Of a DNA stretch of 45,968 nt, positions 38,673 through 45,968 are shown in pieces. The stretch lies in the NCBI GenBank assembly GCA_964453265.1, contig CAYVNU010000005.1, positions 1-45,968 on the forward strand, given 5' to 3'. Both the position numbers and the translations under genes were made by a program. The notes under the pieces were generated by a model. It was given only the letters and a program-made list of their open reading frames with translations, had not been told where the DNA came from and did not search any database. The stretch is from CAYVNU01 sp964453265. GTDB taxonomy: Bacteria > Patescibacteriota > Doudnabacteria > UBA920. Numbering within the stretch: position 1 is the first letter of the stretch; each line of letters begins with the position of its first letter.

Positions 38673-39373
38673 TTCCATTTCCAACTTTCCATTAATTTTC
38701 CTGTTACGTTGTCGAAACTTGATGGCGCGATAATCTGGTAAAGTTCGCGGTTTTGCACAAACCAAATTTCTCTAAAACAATTCAACCTCTCCTGCCCTGC
38801 GGGCATCCTCTCCTCAGAAGGAGAGGAGGGGGAACAAGAAACAAAGCTTACCGCGTCTGTGCCGTCTGCTTTTACTGCTACAGCGTTTTGCATTTTTATT
38901 TCCGGCACTTCTTTTTGTATACGCGCGGCAGTTAAACTGGTTTCTTCGTCAAACGGACGAATAGTAATTTGCATTTCATAGGACGAATAAGACGTATTAG
39001 ACTTATTTGTCGTATTGGACTTATTCGGCTCATTTGTCGTATCAGTCTTATACGACTTATCTTGTCCTATTAAAACTACATCGCCGTCCCCTTCTTCAAA
39101 CGCAGTTGTAGTAAGCCCTGGCAAAAGTTCTAAAGAAAAGTTATGGTCAGGGTTGTTGTAAATTTTAGATTCAGCTGACGGCGCACTGACTGCGTCGGTC
39201 TTATTGGACGTATTGGCTTGCCCTGCGAAGTCTTGACGAAGCAGGGTCGTATTTGCCTCATTCGTCTTATTAGACCTATCTGACTTATTGGACGAATAAG
39301 ACCTATAAGCTAAAAACCCCGCAAAAGCGGCGAGCAAAATTAAGACGATGATGATAAGTTTTTTGTAAGTCAT
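38669..39373 (-). CDS. Membrane-anchored protein with three repeat-derived insertions
   Basis: The 234-residue protein has one N-terminal membrane span (about 5-23). The recognisable body is split: DHNFSLELLPGLTTTAFEEG (77-96), EMQITIRPFDEETSLTAARI (133-152), then AVSFVS and FREIWFVQNRELYQI (200-214), ending LMESWKWN. This looks like the extracytoplasmic PsbP-like domain common in CPR hypothetical proteins; function unknown. Three segments break it: residues 23-61 (SNK-SDR-SNK-TNE tripeptides plus LLRQDFAGQA), 106-133 (SYK-TDT-TNE-PNK and so on) and 180-199 (SPSSPSEERMPAGQERLN). All three correspond to dispersed repeats and make up more than a third of the protein. It is co-transcribed with the LamG gene downstream. 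Confidence 0.75.
   Translation of the reverse strand: MTYKKLIIIVLILLAAFAGFLAYRSYSSNKSDRSNKTNEANTTLLRQDFAGQANTSNKTDAVSAPSAESKIYNNPDHNFSLELLPGLTTTAFEEGDGDVVLIGQDKSYKTDTTNEPNKSNTTNKSNTSYSSYEMQITIRPFDEETSLTAARIQKEVPEIKMQNAVAVKADGTDAVSFVSCSPSSPSEERMPAGQERLNCFREIWFVQNRELYQIIAPSSFDNVTGKLMESWKWN
38777..38836. repeat. GC-rich palindrome inserted in frame in the gene at 38669
   Basis: CCTCTCCTGCCCTGCGGGCA and CCTCTCCTCAGAAGGAGAGG are palindromic halves. Related CCCCTCCTTTGAGAGGAGGGG lies between genes near 30150. It encodes about 20 residues (180-199) of the protein. Confidence 0.65.
38975..39058. repeat. 9-nt repeat array inside a gene (inner)
   Basis: About nine degenerate 9-nt units (GACGAATAA, GACGTATTA, GACTTATTT, GTCGTATTG and others) are read as tripeptides in residues 106-133 of the protein at 38669-39373. 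Confidence 0.75.
39191..39307. repeat. 9-nt repeat array with a nested GC-rich palindrome inside a gene
   Basis: 9-nt units flank CCCTGCGAAGTCTTGACGAA-GCAGGG, a palindrome related to those in pyrC and the LamG gene. The whole segment encodes residues 23-61 of the protein at 38669-39373, so one repeat type lies inside another. Confidence 0.75.
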
Positions 39374-39398
39374 AAATTAAAATTAAATTGTGGGTTAA

Positions 39399-39498
39399 AT
39401 AGGACTTTATAAGACTTATAGGTCATATTTGTCGTATAGGTCGTATAAGACTTATAGGTCTTATAGGTCTTATAGGTCTTAATAAGACTTATAGGTCT
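39399..39498. repeat. Array of about eleven 9-nt repeats
   Basis: The units include three successive TATAGGTCT copies, with TATAAGACT, TATAGGTCG and TATTTGTCG. The array fills the gap between the genes at 39503-40132 and 38669-39373. Confidence 0.9.
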
Positions 39499-39502
39499 TA
39501 TG

Positions 39503-40132
39503 CTATTTTTCTTCGTCTTTTAATTTTACCACTTGCCCGTTTTCTAAACGCTTTAAACCAAAATTCTTTAAAAATTCATCGAAATTGTCGTCCACTCCTG
39601 CAATTTGTTTTTTCTTTTGTTCGTTTAATCTTTCTTTTATATCCCCTTTTTCTACAATATCTTTTCCTAAAACTTTTAACTGTTGGTCAAGCAAATAATT
39701 AGCTTGATTAATTAAACACAGCAAACAATTCGCGGCGGGCTCGGGCTCTGACATATAAGTCATATAGGTCTTATAAGTCCTATCTGTCCTATAAGCTAGT
39801 TTGCGAATTTCAACTGAGCGATCGTCGTCTTTAGTCCACTGATTTAATTTTTTAGTTCTTAAAAAATCTTCATAATCTAACTTTAATTCCTCTAAGCTTG
39901 CTCTTGCTACATCTACCAGCCTTAATTCCGACTTTTTCGATGTGCCGCTAGTTTGCGAACCTTCGCTAATATTTTGTTTGCCGCTTCTGGCCGCGCCTTC
40001 TATTTGCTCGCGTAGCTTAAACGATGTTATATAACGGTTACAAAATTCAAAAGTTAAATCAAAAACAATTTCTGACATTTGAAATGATTTTAAATTTTTA
40101 TAACCGCCGTGAGGCGCAATAATGTTTGCCAT
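39503..40132 (-). CDS. Four-helix-bundle suffix domain protein with tripeptide insertion
   Basis: The 209-residue protein belongs to the four-helix-bundle suffix family: FDLTFEFCNRYITSFKLREQ (24-43), then AARSGKQNISEGSQTSGTSK and ELRLVDVARASLEELKLDYE, with LRTKKLNQW and LLCLINQANYLLDQQL. Such proteins resemble 23S rRNA IVS proteins but are longer; function unknown. Residues 114-129 (YRTDRTYKTYMTYMSE) are made by the 9-nt repeat (39749-39793) and interrupt a conserved helical region. It lies between two 9-nt arrays in the surface-protein locus. The ATG at 40132 gives a long enough N-terminus; Met19 (MSEIVFDL) is another possible start. Confidence 0.8.
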   Translation of the reverse strand: MANIIAPHGGYKNLKSFQMSEIVFDLTFEFCNRYITSFKLREQIEGAARSGKQNISEGSQTSGTSKKSELRLVDVARASLEELKLDYEDFLRTKKLNQWTKDDDRSVEIRKLAYRTDRTYKTYMTYMSEPEPAANCLLCLINQANYLLDQQLKVLGKDIVEKGDIKERLNEQKKKQIAGVDDNFDEFLKNFGLKRLENGQVVKLKDEEK

Positions 40133-40152
40133 AAATTTTAGTTAATTGGTTT

Positions 40153-40242
40153 TATAAGTCGTATAAGACTTATAGGTCTTATAGGTCTTATAGGACGAAT
40201 TGGTCTTATAGGACCTATAGGTCGTATTAGTCCTATTCGTCC
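40153..40242. repeat. Array of ten 9-nt repeats
   Basis: In register: TATAAGTCG, TATAAGACT, TATAGGTCT twice, TATAGGACG, AATTGGTCT, TATAGGACC, TATAGGTCG, TATTAGTCC, TATTCGTCC. It lies 6 nt from the stop codon of the giant fibre-like gene. Confidence 0.93.
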
Positions 40243-40248
40243 TATTTT

Positions 40249-43200
40249 TTACGGTGTTGTGGGGCTGGTGCCTGCATCGGAAACTGGCGGCGTTGAAGGC
40301 GTAGAATTATCTGCCGGGGTCTGCTCGGGTGTTGGTTCTGGCACCGGCGGAGTGTTTACATTTCCGGCGTCGGTAGTTGTATCAGGAGTACTTGTTCCTG
40401 CTACTGCTCCCCCGTCTGCTGGTGCTGGCGCCGGTTCCGGCGCAGGTGATGAACTGCCTCCGCCCTGCGATGTAGGACTTGTAGGGCTAGACTGGACAGA
40501 TATACTCGCCTGTCCGCTTTGGCCGCTGCCGTTATCTTCCGGTTGGTTTAAGGCAACCCAGTCAAAGCTAAAGTCTGCCGGTACAGGAGCGCTGGTGGTT
40601 ATGGTAAATCCGGTTGCGGTTTTTTCGGTAACTCCGTAGAAGAAGTTTGGCATACCCTGCACTGTTACCAATACTTTTGGAACCATTGGATACGGGCTGG
40701 TAAAGGTTACAGTAACTTTGTTGTCGCCAGATTTAATTATAGCAGTCCCGGCGGTATTTTTACCCACAGTAATTATACCTTTGGCAGTTAAGTCGCCTCT
40801 GCTGTTTATGCTAAACATTGTGGTAGATGCGGTTACTACAGAAAGTACAGCGTCGCTTGAACCTTCGGTGCCATAAAGTACAGCGCTGCCGGAATTGTTT
40901 ATTACAAACTTGTCCATACCGTTTGCTTGAAGCTGTAGTATATTGCCGCTGCCTTTTTGGTTAATAATAAACGAGTCGCCACTTACCACACCCGGAGTAG
41001 ATGTAGCATTAGCAATTTGTCCGTCGTTTTCGCCTAAGACAAAGGTGTTGTTTACAGCTTGGAAGCCAGGTTTAATAAAGACTAAAACTGTGCCGCCAAC
41101 TGTTCCGCTAACACTGGTGGAAGATGCGTTTGGTTTAAAGTCTTCAAGCGCCATACCTAAGACATAACCGCTTCGGTTAGCTTTCATAGCGTAACCATTA
41201 AACTGGCCGGAAGAAGTTACAAAGTCACCAACATGAATTTCACCATTTTCGTTGGTGGCTTTTACCGGTACGCGACCAACCAAACCAACAATCTTTTTAA
41301 ATTTATTGCTGTCGCTTCTGCCGCTTGGGTTGTTACCAATAAAGGCAGCCTGGCTGGAAACTATACCAATAATTTTGTTGTCATATGGTCTTTGCGACTT
41401 CATAACAGCGCTAACTAAAGGAGAATTTTCTTTTAAGGTATTTACTGAACTGGTAGATACCGGAGTAGATGTTGCAAGCGCGGAAATTATGGTAGATGTA
41501 GAGGAAGAAGAAAGTCCGGCTTCTGTTAACGCGGCTCTCATTAAGTTAGCGTCTGTAGTTGTGGCAATTACTAAGTCGCCACTTTCCATTCCTGTGTCAA
41601 AAGTGTCAAAGTATTCCGCGTAGTCAGCTCCGCTGGCGTTAAAGGCAGCTTCGCCGTATACATTACCATCGCCCCTGACTCTAAAGACTGCAGAAGTGCC
41701 ACTTCGGGCTGTGCCACTAAAGGCGGTTATTAAGTTATACCAGCTGGTGTTGCTACTAGTGGAAGACTCTATGGTTAATATACCGGCACTTCCGGCGGCA
41801 ACAGCAGAAGAACAGCCCGAAGCTTGACCTACACACGGCACGCCTGAAGAATTTTTTATAAGTACGCTTGGGGAGTCGTCGTCAGAAGTTATTACTCTAA
41901 GGCCGGTTGCTGTGCTAGAACCATTAGAAGGATTACCGGTTTCGTTTATGCTAATAGTGGAAATTATGTCTAAGGCAGACATACCGGTGGTGGTGCCTAT
42001 ACCGACTTTGCTGTTAACTGTGTCTACGTTAAAGACCATGGAACCGGAACCGTTTTGCAGTTGGAAAGCAGTTGTAGAAGCAACGTTTTGGAATAAGCCA
42101 CCAAAGTTAGTTACGCCTAAGAGTACACTGCCGCCGCTAGAATAAATGTTTAGTAAGTTACCGGTTTGGCTGCCACCTGCGGTTATGTCTAAGCCGGCGT
42201 TGGTTGCGGACTGTGTTGTGTCTATATTAAAGACTTGGTTGCCTGAACCGTCTTTTATAGTAAAGGCAGTGGAAGAAGATATGTCTTGCACAAAGCCGCC
42301 AAACTTAGAAACAAATATCATATTCGCGCCGGTAGAAGAAGCAACTTTTAACAAGTCACCGCTTAACGCAGTACCTTGCAACATAAGCATAGCGGAAGGA
42401 GTTGCAGTTCCAATACCTACATTACCGGCAGAAGTTACAGTTAAGAATCTGGCGCCCGAAGAAGAAGCTATAGCAAACGGATTGTTGCCGGCCGTTGCTT
42501 GTACAAACAAAGTAGTTGGAGCAGAAGTAGTGTTTATACCAACGGCTATTGGATTGCCACCACCAATAACACTTACGCCCGGAGCATAGGTAGAACCGTC
42601 CCAGCCAGCTAATTGTACGCCGCCGTAACCTAATACACCTGCGCTGTTTACACCGGCAGAACCAAATTGACCATTTCCAGCATAAATATTGTTAGCCAAA
42701 TTAAGATTTCCAAGATAATCAAATCTAGCTTTACTACTACCATTAACCTGTAAATTCATAAGGTCGCCGGTAAAGTTACTTGGGGCATTTATGCCAAGGA
42801 AAGTACCGTCGCTACTTGGAGAAACTAAACTGGAAGAGCCAAGTTGTAAAACCGGCACGCTACTAGCGGCAGTTAAGCTAGAAGTACTGGAAGAAGCATT
42901 AATACCTAACTTAATGCCATTGGTTGGCAAAACATTAAAGATGGAAGCTCCGGTGGAAGAACTTACGTTAAATGCGCTATTGTTGCCGGCTGTACCTTGA
43001 ACATTAAATGTAGTTGTGGAAGATGTAGCGTTAACACCCGCGACTGTGCCGTTGTCTAAGAGCAGACCAGAGGACAAAGATGTCCCAGAAGTAAACCTGG
43101 CTACAAAACCGTTTGTACCGCCAGTTACACCAGAGCCGCCGGTTATGCCTAAGGTAGAAGTTGCAACCCACTGTGTACCGGTGCCGGTGGTTTGTAAGAC

Positions 43201-45968
43201 CATGCCCAAAGTTCCGCTGGCGTTATTGCTATCAAACAAAGCTCCGGTTAATCGCATATTGCCGGCAACCGAGAGAGCTTGAGCTGGGGTAGATGTGCCA
43301 ATTCCAATATTCCCCGCAAAGTAACTTTGTGCGGCGCTACCGGAATAAATTGAATAGTTGCCGGAAGCGGCATTTACGCCGGTTAAGTACAAACCGTAGT
43401 TTAAAGCGCCGTTGTTATTGCCTTGTATATAAGTACCGTAAGTCGTAGTAGCAGAAGCGCTGTTGTTAGTAATGTAAGCGCCGTAAGCTGCGGTTGCGCC
43501 GGCAGTGTTATTACCCATTAAGTTTGAAGTGTTTTGAGCGTAAATGCCATAACTATTGTAAGCTAAAGTACTGGTGCCATTATTTTGACTGCTGTTTGCA
43601 AAGTAACCAGCTGCATCTGTAATATTTGTAGAAGCGCCGACATTGCTAATAGTTGAAGTAATATTAGATTTTCCTACAACACCATAGAATATCGCGTTGG
43701 TTCCGTTACTGGTGTTGGTAATTGCCGGGCTGCCATCTACAATTCCATATTGGCCATAGAATGCGTATTCTGCTCCGGTACCTCTGCCGCCGCCGTTAGA
43801 AATAGTTATATTGTTTGTATTTACCTGGTCTTTACTACCTATAAAAATCATACCGACATTAGTTGTACTGCTTAAGCTTGCGCTTGGAGTGTATAGGCCA
43901 AATTGATTGTAGCGTTCCAAATAATCTGAATAGGTTCCTAAGGAAGGAGAACTTACAACAGCTAATTTAGCTATTGGACTAGTGGTGCCTACACCAACAT
44001 TGCCTGTTTGGCTTACGCGCATTATAGAAGTTCCGCTAGAAGAAGCAATGTCTAATATATCGTTATTGCCGGCTGTCCCTACAACAACTAATTTTTGCGC
44101 TGGAGTTGTAGTTCCAATCCCTACATTTCCCAAGGAAGTTATACTTAACCTTTCAACAGGAGTACTGGAAGTATAAAAACCTATATTAGCGCTAGACTGC
44201 ATCCATAGCTTACTTGAATCTATACCTAAAGCCATTTTGGTTCCCGCGTCATTCCATAAAACCAATTTGTCGCCGTAAGAATTTGTGTTAATGGCGGAAG
44301 GCACATCGAATCCGTCGTTATTTATTCTTATAGCCTGACGGAAACTGCCAATACCATAATTTGTACCAATAGTTAATTTGTCTGTTAAGGCTGTTGTTCC
44401 AATGCCTAAGTTACCGTCTTGGTCTACAACTAAGAGTTGTGTTCCGGTAGAAGAGGAAATTTGCAAAGGCGCTTTTCCACTACTGCCTTGTAGGTTAAAG
44501 GTGTAACTGGAAGATGTAGCATTAACGCCGGCAACAGTGCCGTTGTCCAAAAGCAGTCCGGTAGACAAAGCTGTGGCAGAAGTAAACCTGGCAACATAGC
44601 CGTTAGTACCGCCGCTAACACCAGAGCCGCCGGTTATGCCAAGTGTAGAAGTTGCGACCCAAGTTGTGCCGGTAGATGTAGAAAGTAAAACCATTCCGTA
44701 AGTACCGGCAGAATTAGTGGAGTCATATAAGCTACCTGTTATTCTTGCGCTACCTGCAACAGTTAAAGTTTGTCCCGGAGTTGTGGTGCCTATGCCAACG
44801 TTGCCAGTTGTAGTTTTTATAGTAACCTGCGTGCCTTGATTTCCTGCATTTGGAGCAAAAGTAATATCCCCACCTGCTCCGGCAACAATTTGCGCATTAT
44901 TTCCTGAAGTTAATCCAATTAAATTAATTTCGGTACCACTAGTATCACGAGATTTGTAATATTGATTATTATCAATTTCCATACTACCACCCTGCAAAGT
45001 TAACTTCTGTAGTGGAGTTGTGGTGCCAATTCCTACATTGCCTGCATTTGAGATTCTTAATTTTTCACCCGCTGATGTTGTGAATGAAATATCGTTATTA
45101 ATTCCCGAACTTCCGACTATTAATGCTCCTCCGCCTGTAGAACGAAGCACTTCTCTTAAAACATTTGCATTCATACTAATGCCAACATCACGTGTACCGT
45201 CACCAAATATTGCGTGAGTATCAGACGAAGAACCTGCAATAACAAATTTTGCGCCCGGAGTGGTTGTGCCAATACCCACGTTGCCGCCATTTAATATTGT
45301 CATTAAGTCGGCCGCTGTAGCGCTCTTAATTTTTACTCCGCTGGTGGACAAAGGTGAATATAGAGCGTTGTAGTCAGCCGAGTCAACTTGAATTAAAGCA
45401 GCGTTAGCGCCGGTAGTAGTAAGGCCTCTTAAAGAGTATTGGTTAGAAAGTAAAATATTTCCTGCAGTTACAGCTAACTTTTCAATTGGAGTTGTGGTGC
45501 CAATACCTACGTTACCGCCAAAGTAGCTTGAGCCGGTGGTGGAAGAAACTGTAAGCTTGCCGTCTAATTGCAAACTGCCGGCGCTGTCGAATTCACTTAA
45601 AATTGCATCACCCGCGTTATTCCAGTATCTTATTGCTGCGCCATTGCTGCCGGCTGCGGAAACCGAAGTGCCGAGATAGAAATTCATATCGGCTCCGCTG
45701 TTGCCGCCCATAATTTTCATATTGCCTGTGCCAAACTGCAAATAGTTGTCACCAGCCGGAATTCTAATATTGCCATTAACTTCCAATTTCTGCGCCGGAG
45801 CATTTGTTCCCACACCTACATTACCGCTTGCCAAAACATTAAATATATTTTGGTTAGTGGAAGTTGAAACATTTAAGATGATTGATGATGAGGAAGTGGT
45901 AGAAATTGAAAGTGAAGCAAGCGGGGTTGAGGTGCCAATTCCGACGTTACCGTAAACTGCCAAACCTT
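40249..45968 (-). CDS. Giant fibre-like surface protein with GNVGIGT repeats (5' part beyond the window)
   Basis: The open frame runs from the right edge of the window to the TAA at 40249 (at least 1904 codons); the TTG at 45963 is not a convincing start because the frame continues upstream as GLAVYGNVGIGT. The protein has about a dozen GN(V/I/L)G(I/V)GT(T/S)xP motifs, each followed by xxKL and a beta-rich segment, a layout typical of phage tail-fibre and CPR surface proteins. Around residue 1443 (DYAEYFDTFDTGMESGDLVI) starts a conserved C-terminal region with IVGLVGRVPVKATNENGEIH, VGDFVTSSGQF and GYVLGMALEDF, resembling the region near intramolecular-chaperone or autoprocessing domains. The last about 100 residues are a Pro/Thr/Ser-rich tail. 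It is probably a long trimeric surface fibre; the gene is more GC-rich than neighbours. Confidence 0.85.
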   Translation of the reverse strand, partial: GLAVYGNVGIGTSTPLASLSISTTSSSSIILNVSTSTNQNIFNVLASGNVGVGTNAPAQKLEVNGNIRIPAGDNYLQFGTGNMKIMGGNSGADMNFYLGTSVSAAGSNGAAIRYWNNAGDAILSEFDSAGSLQLDGKLTVSSTTGSSYFGGNVGIGTTTPIEKLAVTAGNILLSNQYSLRGLTTTGANAALIQVDSADYNALYSPLSTSGVKIKSATAADLMTILNGGNVGIGTTTPGAKFVIAGSSSDTHAIFGDGTRDVGISMNANVLREVLRSTGGGALIVGSSGINNDISFTTSAGEKLRISNAGNVGIGTTTPLQKLTLQGGSMEIDNNQYYKSRDTSGTEINLIGLTSGNNAQIVAGAGGDITFAPNAGNQGTQVTIKTTTGNVGIGTTTPGQTLTVAGSARITGSLYDSTNSAGTYGMVLLSTSTGTTWVATSTLGITGGSGVSGGTNGYVARFTSATALSTGLLLDNGTVAGVNATSSSYTFNLQGSSGKAPLQISSSTGTQLLVVDQDGNLGIGTTALTDKLTIGTNYGIGSFRQAIRINNDGFDVPSAINTNSYGDKLVLWNDAGTKMALGIDSSKLWMQSSANIGFYTSSTPVERLSITSLGNVGIGTTTPAQKLVVVGTAGNNDILDIASSSGTSIMRVSQTGNVGVGTTSPIAKLAVVSSPSLGTYSDYLERYNQFGLYTPSASLSSTTNVGMIFIGSKDQVNTNNITISNGGGRGTGAEYAFYGQYGIVDGSPAITNTSNGTNAIFYGVVGKSNITSTISNVGASTNITDAAGYFANSSQNNGTSTLAYNSYGIYAQNTSNLMGNNTAGATAAYGAYITNNSASATTTYGTYIQGNNNGALNYGLYLTGVNAASGNYSIYSGSAAQSYFAGNIGIGTSTPAQALSVAGNMRLTGALFDSNNASGTLGMVLQTTGTGTQWVATSTLGITGGSGVTGGTNGFVARFTSGTSLSSGLLLDNGTVAGVNATSSTTTFNVQGTAGNNSAFNVSSSTGASIFNVLPTNGIKLGINASSSTSSLTAASSVPVLQLGSSSLVSPSSDGTFLGINAPSNFTGDLMNLQVNGSSKARFDYLGNLNLANNIYAGNGQFGSAGVNSAGVLGYGGVQLAGWDGSTYAPGVSVIGGGNPIAVGINTTSAPTTLFVQATAGNNPFAIASSSGARFLTVTSAGNVGIGTATPSAMLMLQGTALSGDLLKVASSTGANMIFVSKFGGFVQDISSSTAFTIKDGSGNQVFNIDTTQSATNAGLDITAGGSQTGNLLNIYSSGGSVLLGVTNFGGLFQNVASTTAFQLQNGSGSMVFNVDTVNSKVGIGTTTGMSALDIISTISINETGNPSNGSSTATGLRVITSDDDSPSVLIKNSSGVPCVGQASGCSSAVAAGSAGILTIESSTSSNTSWYNLITAFSGTARSGTSAVFRVRGDGNVYGEAAFNASGADYAEYFDTFDTGMESGDLVIATTTDANLMRAALTEAGLSSSSTSTIISALATSTPVSTSSVNTLKENSPLVSAVMKSQRPYDNKIIGIVSSQAAFIGNNPSGRSDSNKFKKIVGLVGRVPVKATNENGEIHVGDFVTSSGQFNGYAMKANRSGYVLGMALEDFKPNASSTSVSGTVGGTVLVFIKPGFQAVNNTFVLGENDGQIANATSTPGVVSGDSFIINQKGSGNILQLQANGMDKFVINNSGSAVLYGTEGSSDAVLSVVTASTTMFSINSRGDLTAKGIITVGKNTAGTAIIKSGDNKVTVTFTSPYPMVPKVLVTVQGMPNFFYGVTEKTATGFTITTSAPVPADFSFDWVALNQPEDNGSGQSGQASISVQSSPTSPTSQGGGSSSPAPEPAPAPADGGAVAGTSTPDTTTDAGNVNTPPVPEPTPEQTPADNSTPSTPPVSDAGTSPTTP

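Noticed and set aside
33616..40242. Repeat arrays that could be taken for CRISPR arrays
   Set aside because: The period is 9 nt with no spacers and no cas genes; the units are degenerate and partly coding.
43016..43282. Plus-strand open frames inside the giant fibre gene (this and several others between 40259 and 45955)
   Set aside because: They are antisense shadows of a strongly coding minus-strand frame, rich in Val, Pro and Glu because of the GNVGIGTTTP repeats.

Overview
The window is 46 kb of an AT-rich bacterial chromosome that looks like a Candidate Phyla Radiation (Patescibacteria, probably Parcubacteria-like) genome. The reasons are the very short intergenic regions packed with degenerate palindromic repeats, the many small proteins with no recognisable family, the PaaX/Cas2-like and GIY-YIG proteins, and a long locus of LamG, DUF2341 and 'GNVGIGT'-repeat surface proteins. 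TGA is used as a true stop codon (for example at 3791, 14419 and 33740), so there is no sign of the recoded genetic code found in some relatives. No rRNA or tRNA gene was found.

Layout. 1-1146: no ordinary gene; a region of inverted repeats and a GC-rich, hairpin-rich transcription unit (515-816). 1147-6865: two paralogous putative zinc metallopeptidases (HEKGH motif), each preceded by the same perfect palindrome, with a small membrane protein, a nuclease-fold protein, a phospholipase D/cardiolipin synthase and decayed gene fragments between them. 6936-9867: very small proteins, an ArsR-type regulator, YggT and GlsB/YeaQ-type membrane proteins and a secreted repeat protein. 9965-14419: an unrecognised protein, a membrane-anchored SH3 protein, a queuosine-precursor-type transporter, an AEC permease and a 6-phosphogluconolactonase. 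14553-23140 (minus strand): pyrC, a broken four-helix-bundle cassette, carA, carB, pyrB and aspA, which is the first three steps of UMP synthesis plus an enzyme that can supply aspartate. 23311-27825: Nramp-type transporter, infC-rpmI-rplT behind a consensus promoter, and a membrane-fused spermidine-synthase-like protein. 27894-31134: membrane proteins, a PaaX/Cas2-like regulator and a pseudopilin. 31291 to the right edge (minus strand): a surface-protein locus of DUF2341/LamG proteins, two GIY-YIG cassettes, a repeat-riddled lipid- or membrane-anchored protein, a four-helix-suffix protein and a 1.9-kilo-residue fibre-like protein cut by the window edge.

The most unusual feature is how the repeats behave. 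Several dispersed families (a 9-nt unit close to TARGWCNTA, a TGACAAAAA-type AT-rich element, and GC-rich palindromes) occur between genes and also in frame inside genes: in pyrC, in the four-helix-suffix gene, three times in the gene at 38669-39373, and as most of the signal peptides of two LamG proteins. The 9-nt unit equals three codons and is read as (S/T)(Y/N/D)(K/x) tripeptides. Two kinds of small ORF, GIY-YIG (twice) and a four-helix-bundle protein (once), sit between perfect 14- or 16-bp inverted repeats and look like passenger cassettes placed tightly against host genes. These calls come from reading the sequence alone; no database search was possible.
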